Assembly (NCBI RefSeq): GCF_014696435.1
Contig: NZ_JACJQG010000087.1
Location: forward strand, 1 to 36,600
DNA from: Calothrix anomala FACHB-343
GTDB taxonomy: Bacteria; Cyanobacteriota; Cyanobacteriia; Cyanobacteriales; Nostocaceae
Reading direction: 5' to 3'
DNA: 36,600 nucleotides
The notes under the pieces were generated by a model. That model made no database searches. It saw nothing but the letters and a program-made list of their open reading frames with translations, and had not been told where the DNA came from. This document shows, one piece after another, positions 17,691 through 25,855 of this stretch. Each line of letters begins with the position of its first letter. Within the stretch, counting starts at the first letter, position 1. The translations under genes and the position numbers were made by a program.

Positions 17691-18473
17691 TTAAATACCA
17701 GTGAAGGTAAGATAAACCTCAGATGGTTAACTTGTAATCTTCAAATTCTTGAAAACCAGGCGATAAGCTTGGTTTAGTTTTTAATGCTACCTAATTATAT
17801 AAAGTTGTCGGGAAAAGCCATTCCTTCTGGAGATGGGATGAAAAACACCCCCATAGCCTTGACTGATGACTGATGACTGATGACGGTTAACTGTCAACCG
17901 TCAACCGTCAACCGTCAACTGTCAACTGTCAACTGTCAACTGTCAACCGTCAACCGTCAACCGTCAACATGAAATCCCATACCATTCTGGGGGTGGGATG
18001 AGCTTAACTCTGTACTTTTGGGAAATGCTGAGTGCGGCTTGCGGAACACAATGTGGCGAAAGTGTATCTTGTACCTATATGTAGTTATGCGGAGATTGGC
18101 TACCTGCTCTAAAAAAAATTTATATACTAGTCTTAGATCGTAATTGTCAGCAGTTAATTCTACATCTTTTCGCCAACCTGATTCATAATTTATTTAATTT
18201 CACCAATCCGGTTTACGTGATGCTACTGTAGTAGTACTGAATTTGTTTCAGTTGGGCTGCGTTTTCAATGGTGTGGCCCCAGATGAAAATCTGTCCTTTG
18301 TAGTTTTTTGCTGATATTTTATATAACATTGTTAATATTAAACAATTATTCAGTAAATATATTGATGATTTACTAGGGTGCAGAGACAGACTAGCCAACT
18401 TCGGAGCAATCTAACTACCTATACCAAGATTGAATCGAAGAATTCACCTGTGTAAGGAATATAAGTAGTTTAT
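17691..18473. other. 783-bp intergenic region with heptad array
   Basis: Between the tRNA and the BY-kinase gene. It contains the array at 17861-17967 and, on either side of it, similar words (CCATTC...TGGGATGA at 17818-17841 and 17982-18001). A small 5+2+5 palindrome CTACTGTAGTAG lies at about 18222-18233. A short reverse ORF at 18213-18398 has no recognisable features. The promoter of the kinase gene should lie here, but I see no convincing boxes. Confidence 0.6.
17861..17967. repeat. Heptanucleotide tandem array (GACTGAT x3, then CYGTCAA x11)
   Basis: Three GACTGAT units (17861-17881) are followed by eleven CYGTCAA units at 17891-17967. The variable second base reads T C C C T T T T C C C, so variants are in blocks rather than random. 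This fits short tandemly repeated repetitive sequences known from heterocystous cyanobacteria. There are no unique spacers, so it is not a CRISPR. Confidence 0.95.
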
Positions 18474-18485
18474 TTGACAAATGCT

Positions 18486-20693
18486 ATGCTGAAGTCAGAA
18501 AAGAATTCTCACCCGTTATCACAAGCAAATTTTACCCAATTCAATGATGATGAAGGGGGGTTAAATCTAGGTCAAGTTGGGGCTGTTCTCCGGCGCAGAC
18601 TATTGTTAATTGGTGGTACCACAGCCTTAGTAGCGACAGCCGCAGTCCTGAAAGCAGAAACAGATCCCCCAGTATATCAAGGTACATTTGATATATTAAC
18701 TAAGCCAGTGACCGGGGAAGATAAGGTCATCGCCAACATTCCCCAAACCATCAATGGACAAGATGTTGCAGCTCCTGAGTCATCAAAAGAAGTTCAGACA
18801 ACGATCGCGGTATTACGCAGTCCAAGAGTATTGAATCCAATTGTCGATAAACTGCAGGCGCAATATCCAGGTCTGACTTATGACGCGCTGGTTTACTATT
18901 TAGTGATTACATCCAGTAAGCCAAATATCTTAAATATTCAATATACCAGTTCCGATCAAAAGTTTGTTAGCGATGTTTTAAAGCTGCTATCTGATGCTTA
19001 TTTGCAATATAGTTTGCAGGAGCGACGAGCGGATGTAGAACAGGCAATTCAGTTTGTCGATCTACAAAAACAGCCACTAGAAAAGAGCCTAAAATATTGG
19101 CAAGACCAATTGCGCAATCTGCGGCTAGATAATAACTTGATTGAACCAGCACAAAAAGCGCAAGAATTATCGACTCAACTAGCTAGTTTAAGACAACAAC
19201 GAGTTGAGAATCGAGTCCAGTTGGAACAAATGGTAGCTAGCTATGAAGAATTACAAAGAGAATTAGCGCAAGCACCTGGTGAGAGAGCAGGTAATTCTTT
19301 GTTGAGTGATAACGCTCGCTACCAAAAGATTTTAGACCAAATCCAAGCAGCAGATATTGCGGCTAAACAACAGTCAGCTGTATTTACAGATGAAAACCCA
19401 GCAATGGAGACTCTCAGACAAAAGAAAGATTCTTTACTACCATTACTGGCGCAAGAAGAAGCACGGGTACAAAAAGATTATCAAAGCCGCATTCAACAAC
19501 TTTCAGCGCGCGATCGCTCTTTGGATGAGAAAATCAACAATGTTTATAGCGAGATTAGAAAGTTAGCCACAATCAGCCGCAATTACGACAACATCCAGCG
19601 CGAATTGCAAATTGCTAACGCCGCCCTCACCCAATTTACAACTAAACAGCAGTCTCTACAAATCGAGAAAGCTCAAAAACAACAACCTTGGGTATTACTC
19701 GATCCCACACTCACTAAAGTTAATGAACCTTTAGCAATCTCCGATAGTGCTAAACGCAATTTAGCATTAGGCGGTCTTTTAGGTTTGTTATTGGGTGTAG
19801 GTACAGCTTTAGTAGTAGATAAACTCAGCAATATCTTCTACTCTTCTCAAGAACTCAAAGACGCTACCAGACTACCTCTTTTGGGAATCGTTCCTTTAAG
19901 AAAAGAACTAGAAGCAGTGAAAGACAACTTTTCCAAAGGCGTGCAAAATACCGATGGAGCCTCTTTCTTTGAAGTTTTTCGTTCTCTTTATACCAATATT
20001 TTGCTATTAGGTTCGGATACGCCGATTCGCTCTTTAGTTATTAGTTCCGCCCTTCAGGGAGACGGTAAATCCACAATTGCTACCCAGCTAGCGCAAGCTG
20101 CTGCTGCGATGGGACAAAGAGTATTGCTAGTAGATGCTAATTTACGCGCTCCCAGCTTACACAATCGCGTCGGACTGATGAACATTCAAGGCTTGACTGA
20201 TGTGATTTCCCAAGACCTCGATTGGCATAATGTCATTGAGCCATCGCCTTTAGAGGATAATATGTTTGTCATGCCAGCAGGGCCAATTCCCCCAGATTCA
20301 GTCAGGTTACTTGCATCGCAAAAAATGCATAACTTGATGGAGGAATTACAAGTCAGCTTTGATTTGGTAATTTATGATACACCTCCTCTATTGGGATTCG
20401 CTGATGCTTACTTATTAGCGGCGAATACAGATGGTTTAGTACTGGTTGCTGGTTTAGGTAAGCTGAAGCGGACTGCACTACAGCAAGCATTAGAACAAAT
20501 TCAGATTTCTGGTACTCCTTTGTTAGGGTTAGTAGCGAATAAATCTAAAGATGCTGTACCTGTTTCTTACCAGTACTATCAACAGTATTACAGACAGAGT
20601 CTCAGTGCTGAGAGGGTATCTGTAGATATCGCCAGTACCAATGGTAAATCAGCAGGGATGGCCTCTACTATCAGTAAAAATCCAAAACGCTAA
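18486..20693 (+). CDS. Wzz/Wzc-type chain-length regulator with BY-kinase domain
   Basis: Inner-membrane polysaccharide co-polymerase fused to a bacterial tyrosine kinase. Numbered from an upstream in-frame TTG at 18474: Wzz domain with first membrane helix at about 42-60, a long periplasmic coiled-coil region (about 190-400), second helix at about 428-447, then a cytoplasmic P-loop domain with Walker A GDGKST (529-534), Walker A' VDANLRAPS (Asp 554) and Walker B IYDTPP (Asp 635). A C-terminal Tyr cluster, YQYYQQYY (about 700-707), is the expected autophosphorylation tail. The second Asp of the usual A' D-x-D is Asn. ATG 18486 is preferred to TTG 18474; neither has a well-spaced ribosome site. 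It likely controls EPS length with the Wzy-like protein. Confidence 0.9.
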   Translation: MLKSEKNSHPLSQANFTQFNDDEGGLNLGQVGAVLRRRLLLIGGTTALVATAAVLKAETDPPVYQGTFDILTKPVTGEDKVIANIPQTINGQDVAAPESSKEVQTTIAVLRSPRVLNPIVDKLQAQYPGLTYDALVYYLVITSSKPNILNIQYTSSDQKFVSDVLKLLSDAYLQYSLQERRADVEQAIQFVDLQKQPLEKSLKYWQDQLRNLRLDNNLIEPAQKAQELSTQLASLRQQRVENRVQLEQMVASYEELQRELAQAPGERAGNSLLSDNARYQKILDQIQAADIAAKQQSAVFTDENPAMETLRQKKDSLLPLLAQEEARVQKDYQSRIQQLSARDRSLDEKINNVYSEIRKLATISRNYDNIQRELQIANAALTQFTTKQQSLQIEKAQKQQPWVLLDPTLTKVNEPLAISDSAKRNLALGGLLGLLLGVGTALVVDKLSNIFYSSQELKDATRLPLLGIVPLRKELEAVKDNFSKGVQNTDGASFFEVFRSLYTNILLLGSDTPIRSLVISSALQGDGKSTIATQLAQAAAAMGQRVLLVDANLRAPSLHNRVGLMNIQGLTDVISQDLDWHNVIEPSPLEDNMFVMPAGPIPPDSVRLLASQKMHNLMEELQVSFDLVIYDTPPLLGFADAYLLAANTDGLVLVAGLGKLKRTALQQALEQIQISGTPLLGLVANKSKDAVPVSYQYYQQYYRQSLSAERVSVDIASTNGKSAGMASTISKNPKR

Positions 20694-20748
20694 ATGAGAG
20701 CATGAGCAGTCAATGCAGGGGTTATTAGGTCGCTTATCCCGCAATCCC

Positions 20749-20772
20749 GCCGTCACCCTAGAAGGGTGCGGC
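20749..20772 (+). repeat. Hairpin preceding the terminator of the BY-kinase gene
   Basis: GCCG-T-CACCCT (20749-20759), loop AGA, AGGGTG-CGGC (20763-20772): ten base pairs with one bulged T. It lies 56 bp after the BY-kinase stop and just before the terminator at 20784. It could stabilise the mRNA 3' end. Confidence 0.6.
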
Positions 20773-20783
20773 TAATTGAACGA

Positions 20784-20812
20784 AGCCTGCTTTTGGCAGG
20801 CTCAATTTTTTT
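20784..20812 (+). terminator. Rho-independent terminator of the BY-kinase gene
   Basis: AGCCTGC (20784-20790), loop TTTTG, GCAGGCT (20796-20802), then CAA and seven T (20806-20812). ATTG upstream can extend pairing with CAAT. It lies 91 bp after the stop codon at 20693 and has the classical form of an intrinsic terminator. Confidence 0.85.
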
Positions 20813-20822
20813 AGACTGCTTT

Positions 20823-20861
20823 GGCAGGCTTTGTAATGATAGCCACAGGCTTCCAGCCTGT
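20823..20861. repeat. Repeat flank plus palindrome ACAGGCT-TCC-AGCCTGT
   Basis: The 22 bp at 20823-20844 recur at 25897-25918 with one difference (G/T). Here they are followed by a 7+3+7 palindrome at 20845-20861; at the second site a different palindrome follows. A mobile or recombinogenic repeat with an exchangeable hairpin would explain this. It is non-coding. Confidence 0.7.
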
Positions 20862-20926
20862 AGGCGATATATCGGGTATGGGATAATACGGTTCAGTTAA
20901 GGGAACTCCAGAAAATAAATTATCCC

Positions 20927-21155
20927 AAATTGTAGGGGCGGGGTAATCCATTGGTGTCAACTTAACGTGAAACCCTTATTCTACCTCGCTCCCATGCTCT
21001 GCGTGGGAGCGATGATCGTGAGGCTCCGCCTCAATTTATCAGCTTCCGAGGCGGAGCCTCGCAATACGCATTTCCAGCCGGAGGCTGGAAACGAGATAGA
21101 GAAAGGTTTTGAGCTTAAGTTGACACCAATGGGGGTAACCCCGCCCCTACAATTT
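20927..21155. mobile_element. MITE-like element, copy 1, with hairpin payload
   Basis: Long imperfect terminal inverted repeats: 20927-20964 and 21115-21155 are near-perfect reverse complements (AAATTGTAGGGGCGGGG outermost, TTGGTGTCAACTTAA innermost). Inside are CGCTCCCA/TGGGAGCG, two GAGGC-NNN-GCCTC palindromes (21020-21032 and 21048-21060) that are also reverse complements of each other, and TTTCCAGCC-GGA-GGCTGGAAA (21071-21091). It encodes no transposase. Parts of both termini recur in the element at 33071-33270, where 24 of 25 bases match at the right end (21107-21131 versus 33246-33270). Confidence 0.75.
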
Positions 21156-21223
21156 GCGGGCTTAGTAAGTTCATGATTGGGATGTTTTTTTATTTGGAAG
21201 TTCCTAAGGATAAATGTAGGTTG

Positions 21224-21703
21224 CTATTGATCGGGTGATTTTAATGCTCGATCTAAAATTTGGCGTGCTTCTTCTGCTTTGCTTCGCGCTTCTTGGTAGC
21301 GTAAATTGGCTTGAGCGAAATTCTTCAGAACTTTAAAACCTTCTTTGAGGCGAGAAATTTCCTCTTCTGTCACAGAATCATCTGAAAACAGCACATCTAC
21401 CGCTTGGCGAATTTCTAAAGCTTCAGTACGCGACTCTTGAACCTTGAGCTTGAGTGTAGCCAAGTTACTGAGAACCTGAACAGCTTGAGTAATAGCATCT
21501 TCACCACTGCTAATCTCAGAGGTTGGTTCTTTCACCTCAATTAATTGTTGCGGGCCGAATCCCTCTTCAAGTTCTGTGGGTAACTGGCCTGCATCCATCA
21601 ATTCCATCAGCCGATCCATTGCTTTATCACGGGCTTTGGCTGAATCTTTACCAGGAACAGTGATAATCAGGTCTGGACTTTGAGGGATAGTGTACTGAAC
21701 CAT
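21224..21703 (-). CDS. Hypothetical coiled-coil protein
   Basis: 159-residue acidic soluble protein, no recognised family. Residues 1-20 look like a beta strand (VQYTIPQSPDLIITVPGK), followed by helical regions rich in Glu, Lys, Arg and Ala: DKAMDRLMELMDAG (about 26-39) and a long heptad-like stretch from about 68 to the end, ending EARSKAEEARQILDRAL. Codon use and HIP1-poor composition are unremarkable. It is convergent with the BY-kinase gene and divergent from the 21884 gene by 180 bp. It may be an adaptor or structural protein; function unknown. Confidence 0.75.
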   Translation of the reverse strand: MVQYTIPQSPDLIITVPGKDSAKARDKAMDRLMELMDAGQLPTELEEGFGPQQLIEVKEPTSEISSGEDAITQAVQVLSNLATLKLKVQESRTEALEIRQAVDVLFSDDSVTEEEISRLKEGFKVLKNFAQANLRYQEARSKAEEARQILDRALKSPDQ

Positions 21704-21883
21704 ATTTTAGGCAGATAAATTGCTGTTTAACCAAGCCAGGGATTAATTTTAACATGGATATAGTTGCCAAAAATAGCGAACATTATTTCTAAATTGAATT
21801 GTCGAGCTACCACCCCAGCCACTGAAAATAAAACTTTATACTTGAGAAAGAGAGTAAAAAAAAGTTAACAGGAGGGGAGGATA

Positions 21884-23170
21884 ATGGCTCCCAATCCCAG
21901 CATTATGCAAGCGGTGGAACAATTGGGTTATCGCGTCACTGTCGGTGATGTCGCCACTCAAGCTGGATTAAATATCGCTGAGGCGGGACAAGGTTTATTA
22001 GCTTTAGCATCTGATGCTGGCGGACATCTGCAAGTAGCAGAATCAGGTGATATTGTCTACCTATTTCCGCGTAATTTTCGGAATGTTTTACGTAATAAAT
22101 ATCTGCAATTACGGCTCCAGGAATGGTGGCAGAAAATATGGGGTGTTTTATTTTACTTAATTCGCATTTCTTTTGGGGTATTTTTAATCGCTTCGATTGC
22201 CTTAATTACGATTAGCATCTTTATGATCATTACAGCGATGAACTCAGATCGCGATAATGACAATCGCAGCAGTAATTATGGGGGTGGCTTCTTTTATTTC
22301 CCCGATTTATTTTGGTATCTCAGCCCCAATTATCAAACTGAATATCAGGAAAGAAGACGCACCAGAAATGAAAGTAGTAATCTAAATTTCTTTGAAGCAG
22401 TCTTTTCATTTTTATTTGGTGATGGTAACCCGAATAGCAAGCTAGAAGAAAGGCGTTGGCAAGAAATTGCGGCGGTAATTCGCAATCATGGCGGTGCAGT
22501 TGTTGCCGAACAAATAGCACCCTATTTAGATGATATTGGTGAAAAATATCAACAAGAATATGAAGATTATATGTTACCTGTGCTGTTAAGATTTAATGGA
22601 AAACCAGAGGTGAGTCCAGAAGGGCAAATTGTCTATTATTTCCCAGAATTACAGGTGCAAGCTAGCAAAAAATATCATCAATCTGTACCAGTATATTTAG
22701 AAGAATCTCTGTGGCGTTTTAGTGCAGCTAGTTCTGGACAAAATCTGCTGAGTGCTGGCTTAGGGGTAGTGAATTTTGTTGGCGCTTTAGTATTAGGAAG
22801 TTTGCTGAGAGATGGTACAGTAGCGGCTCAAATAGGTGGCTTGGTAGCTTTTGTCCAAGGCATTTATTGGCTATTGTTAGCTTATGGTATTGGTTTTTTG
22901 GGTATACCCTTAGCCCGTTATTTCTGGATTCAATGGCGGAATAGTAAAATTTCTGCACGTAATCGCGATCGCCTGTCTCGCGCTAGGCTATTAACAGATG
23001 TGGATACTAGCTTACAAAATAAACTGGATTACGCTCGTCAGTTTGCTTCTGAAAATGTCATCGGCAAAGAAGATATAGTTTACTCTAGCGAGACTGACTT
23101 ACTAGAACAGGAATTTGAGCGTTCAGCACAGATTGATGCAGAATGGCAAAAGCGATTGGAACAGTCCTAA
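21884..23170 (+). CDS. Membrane protein with two winged-helix-like modules
   Basis: 428 residues, family not recognised. Residues 5-65 (AVEQLGYRVTVGDVATQAGL then a helix and ESGDIVYLFP) look like a winged-helix module. A second copy of the pattern lies at about 190-256 (RWQEIAAVIRNHGGAVVAEQ and PEGQIVYYFP). Both end in G-x-IVY-x-FP. Membrane segments lie at about 86-118, 285-310 and 315-348, with a Gly/Tyr/Phe-rich linker at about 130-150. The C-terminal tail is charged. A strong ribosome site (AGGAGGGGAGG) precedes ATG 21884. Duplicated modules on both sides of a membrane segment suggest a regulator or protein-interaction role, which is inference. Confidence 0.75.
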   Translation: MAPNPSIMQAVEQLGYRVTVGDVATQAGLNIAEAGQGLLALASDAGGHLQVAESGDIVYLFPRNFRNVLRNKYLQLRLQEWWQKIWGVLFYLIRISFGVFLIASIALITISIFMIITAMNSDRDNDNRSSNYGGGFFYFPDLFWYLSPNYQTEYQERRRTRNESSNLNFFEAVFSFLFGDGNPNSKLEERRWQEIAAVIRNHGGAVVAEQIAPYLDDIGEKYQQEYEDYMLPVLLRFNGKPEVSPEGQIVYYFPELQVQASKKYHQSVPVYLEESLWRFSAASSGQNLLSAGLGVVNFVGALVLGSLLRDGTVAAQIGGLVAFVQGIYWLLLAYGIGFLGIPLARYFWIQWRNSKISARNRDRLSRARLLTDVDTSLQNKLDYARQFASENVIGKEDIVYSSETDLLEQEFERSAQIDAEWQKRLEQS

Positions 23171-23355
23171 GTAATTCAGACAAGAGCAAATTCACAAATG
23201 GCTGGGCATCGTGCCCAGTCTAGTAAAATTCGAGAGAATCCATCGACACAATCAGTAAAACAGAAGGTTTTAATATTTACTCAAACTTTGAGTTACCCCG
23301 AAAGTCACGGATTGTGGCATAATAAGCCGACGCATACAATACTCGGCAACTAGTC

Positions 23356-24387
23356 GTGGAATATAACGAATCGATCAATGACCTTGCTGCTGCTTTACAA
23401 CAGCCAGCCGATCTTAACTTTGAACTGCCCGATCCAGATGACGAACAGATTCCAGAGTCGGATTTTCAACAGCAGCTAGATGTAGCATGGCAGGTTTGCG
23501 ATCGCTTTGATTTACAAACCGAAATCTGGCGCGGGCGAATTTTACGTGCTATCCGCGATCGCGAAAAGAAAGGCGGTGATAGTCGCGGTACTGGTTTTCT
23601 CAAATGGCTCAAAGAACGAGAAATTAGTAAAAGTCAAGCCTACGCTTGGATTCAGCTAGCTAACAGTGCGGATACGCTGCTAGAAGAAGGCAAACTTGAC
23701 CCCAATGCAGTCAATAATTTTAGTAAACGCGCCTTTGTAGAAACTTCCAAAGCTTCCCCGGAAGTACAACAGATGGTGAGTGAAGCAGCGCAAAAAGGCG
23801 ATCGCATTACTCGGCGCGAAGTTCGTCAACTCACCGACGAATGGACAGCCATGTCGTCAGAATTGCTACCCGAACCAGTCAAGATAAAAGCCGCAGATAA
23901 CACCCTTCCCCCCCGCTACATCGCCCCATTGGTGAAGGAACTGGAAAAACTCCCCGAACCCCACCAAAAATATTTACAAAAAGAAATTGCTGCTAACCCA
24001 GATGTTGATACCTTAAAGCAGGTAACCAACGAAGCCCGCTATTTAGCAAAATATTTAAAATCTGCGGCGCAAGTCCAAGCCTTAACCCAAGCCGACATTG
24101 ATATAGAAACCGCCTTAGAAGAAGCGCAACGAGTTGGCTGTTTAACCATAGCTGCTGACTTAGTCAATCAAGCATCGCAAATGGAACAAACCATCGCCAA
24201 GTTATACATGACTTGGAAGCGCATTAGTAATTTAGCCGATCGCTTATATGTAGATACAGGTGCAAGTACACCCAATTTGCGATCGCTTCTCAGCAGCATA
24301 GAACCTCTAGGTAGCGAAATTATGGAATTACAACTGAGTGGCACTATCGAACATACCATTCGCTTGCAAATTCAGGAAATGAATTAG
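23356..24387 (+). CDS. Hypothetical helical protein with possible ParB-like HTH
   Basis: 343-residue soluble protein starting at GTG 23356 (no Shine-Dalgarno seen; the next in-frame Met would remove the acidic N-terminus). Residues 37-110 contain a positively charged region, KWLKEREISKSQAYAWIQLA, that resembles a helix-turn-helix as in ParB/KorB-type proteins, followed by GDRITRREVRQLTDEW (about 148-163). The rest is predicted helical and ends IRLQIQEMN. Several HIP1 sites lie in the gene. I do not recognise a named family; DNA binding is inferred from a weak resemblance only. Confidence 0.7.
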   Translation: MEYNESINDLAAALQQPADLNFELPDPDDEQIPESDFQQQLDVAWQVCDRFDLQTEIWRGRILRAIRDREKKGGDSRGTGFLKWLKEREISKSQAYAWIQLANSADTLLEEGKLDPNAVNNFSKRAFVETSKASPEVQQMVSEAAQKGDRITRREVRQLTDEWTAMSSELLPEPVKIKAADNTLPPRYIAPLVKELEKLPEPHQKYLQKEIAANPDVDTLKQVTNEARYLAKYLKSAAQVQALTQADIDIETALEEAQRVGCLTIAADLVNQASQMEQTIAKLYMTWKRISNLADRLYVDTGASTPNLRSLLSSIEPLGSEIMELQLSGTIEHTIRLQIQEMN

Positions 24388-24456
24388 AGTCAAGAGTCCA
24401 TAGTCAAATGTCCATAGTCAAGAGTCCATAGTCAAGAGTTGAGAATTTCTTAATTG

Positions 24457-24566
24457 TTGACTGTTGACTGTTGACTGTTGACTGTTGACTGTTGACCGTT
24501 GACCGTTGACCGTTGACTGTTGACTGTTGACTGTTGACTGTTGACTATTGACTATTGACTATTGAC
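24457..24566. repeat. Heptanucleotide tandem array (TTGACYG/TTGACTA, 15 units)
   Basis: Fifteen units plus a partial: five TTGACTG, three TTGACCG, four TTGACTG, three TTGACTA, then TTGAC. Variants lie in blocks. It is the reverse-strand sense of the array at 17891-17967, with T/C variation at the same kind of position. No spacers, so not CRISPR. Confidence 0.95.
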
Positions 24567-24719
24567 ATATATTTATAACTTTAGTCCTGTATTTTACAGC
24601 ACAGAAATCCTAACTTCCAACTTATATAAATTCACCCCCATCACGCTAAAAGTTAAGCCTTAAGCAAGTCAGTAGTAAATAAACCAAACTATATTCACAA
24701 ACTTCAATAGACTTAAAAC

Positions 24720-24808
24720 TATTGACAAATGACCATTGACTATTGACCATTGACCAATGACTATTGACTATTGACCATTGACCAATGACTATTGACTATT
24801 GACCATTT
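24720..24808. repeat. Tandem array with 28-bp higher-order period
   Basis: Heptads ATTGACT, ATTGACC, ATTGACC, AATGACT form a 28-bp unit present perfectly at 24735-24762 and 24763-24790 and partially at 24791-24808. The preceding 24720-24734 is a looser version. A higher-order unit implies that amplification copied four heptads at once. Confidence 0.92.
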
Positions 24809-24862
24809 ATCTTTAATTACATCAATTTCCTAAGAACAGATTACAATCAGCCGGAGTGAATA

Positions 24863-25855
24863 ATGTTAAAAAAAATACGTAAAATTAATTGTTTACCTGC
24901 TGTTATCTTTACTTTGACGATTGGAGTTGTTGGTTGTGGAAATCAAGCCACAAGTACCTCATTCAGTCAAAGCACCACTAGAGTTAATTATAATTTACCG
25001 CGAGTTGTCGCCACTACAAGTATCTTATGCGATTTAACTAAACAGATTGCTCAGAATACAATTAACCTAACTTGTTTAATTCCTCCAGGTACAGATCCTC
25101 ACCTTTACCAACCAAAGCCGGAAGATACCACAGTATTAGAACAAGCAAATCTCATTTTGTATAACGGCTATAATTTAGAACCAGGATTAATTAAACTAAT
25201 TAAATCAACTGACAGCCCAGCAGCGAAAATTCCTGTAGCGCAAATTGCTGTTCCTCAGCCACAAAAGTTCCGCCAAGGTAAAAATATAGCCGCAGATCCT
25301 CACATTTGGCACAATGTCAAATATGGTATCAAAATGGTAGAAGTAATTAGTAATAATCTGACAAAAATCGAACCCAATAATAGCCAAACTTATAATAGTA
25401 ATAAACAAAAAATTACCGCCGAACTGACTCAATTAGATAAATGGATTAAGGCGCGAATTGCTAGCATTCCAGAGGATAAACGTATATTAGTTACTCCTCA
25501 TAATTCCATGAGTTATTATGCTAAAGCCTATGGTCTTTCATTGCTGGGAACTTTACAAGGTGTTAGCACTAATAAAACACCAACATCTATACAAATAAAA
25601 AACTTAGCGAAAAAAATTAAGCAAGAGAAAGTACCAACAATATTTAACGAAACAGCAATTAATTCTAATGATATAGAATCAGTAGCCACAGCCGCCACAG
25701 TTAACGTTTCCGAGAGCAAGCTTTATACTGATGGTTTAGGAGAAGGTGGAACTGGGGTAGAAACCTATCAAACCATGATTACAGCTAATACGCGAACAAT
25801 TGTTGAAGGTTTAGGCGGAACTTACCTCATATTTCAACCTAAGACTGCAAACTAA
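24863..25855 (+). CDS. Metal ABC transporter substrate-binding lipoprotein (ZnuA/MntC type)
   Basis: Cluster A-I metal-binding protein (PF01297), 330 residues. Lipoprotein signal with a cleavage site before Cys25 (VVGCGN). Likely metal ligands: His80 (TDPHLYQP), His147 (ADPHIWHN), His213 (VTPHNSMSYYA) and Asp290 (YTDGLGEGGTG). Three His plus Asp suggests zinc, but the long His-rich loop of many ZnuA proteins is absent, so manganese is possible. The protein would deliver metal to an inner-membrane ABC importer. No permease or ATPase gene is adjacent: the neighbours are a helical hypothetical and a DUF2358 gene. GGAG precedes ATG 24863. No Zur or Mur site was identified. Confidence 0.9.
   Translation: MLKKIRKINCLPAVIFTLTIGVVGCGNQATSTSFSQSTTRVNYNLPRVVATTSILCDLTKQIAQNTINLTCLIPPGTDPHLYQPKPEDTTVLEQANLILYNGYNLEPGLIKLIKSTDSPAAKIPVAQIAVPQPQKFRQGKNIAADPHIWHNVKYGIKMVEVISNNLTKIEPNNSQTYNSNKQKITAELTQLDKWIKARIASIPEDKRILVTPHNSMSYYAKAYGLSLLGTLQGVSTNKTPTSIQIKNLAKKIKQEKVPTIFNETAINSNDIESVATAATVNVSESKLYTDGLGEGGTGVETYQTMITANTRTIVEGLGGTYLIFQPKTAN

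Larger units (their letters stand above)
20694..21223. other. 530-bp convergent intergenic region made of repeats
   Basis: Between the stop of the BY-kinase gene and the stop of the reverse-strand gene. It holds the hairpin at 20749, the terminator at 20784, the repeat at 20823 and the MITE-like element at 20927-21155. A + strand ORF at 20967-21176 lies wholly in the hairpin payload and is not considered a gene. Confidence 0.75.
24388..24862. other. 475-bp intergenic region dominated by tandem repeats
   Basis: Begins with copies of an AGTCCATAGTCAAG-type 14-mer (about 24390-24440), continues with the array at 24457-24566, an A/T-rich unique part, and the second array at 24720-24808. The ribosome site GGAG of the following lipoprotein gene lies at 24852-24855. 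No promoter or terminator could be defined. Confidence 0.75.

Noticed and set aside
17861-17967. CRISPR array
   Set aside because: Repeat unit is 7 bp, directly tandem, with no spacers. The same holds for the arrays at 24457, 24720 and 34020.
18213-18398. 61-residue reverse ORF in the BY-kinase leader
   Set aside because: No signal, motif or ribosome site; low-complexity AT-rich sequence.
20967-21176. 69-residue ORF on the + strand
   Set aside because: It lies wholly inside the palindromic payload and right terminus of the MITE-like element and has no ribosome site or family resemblance.
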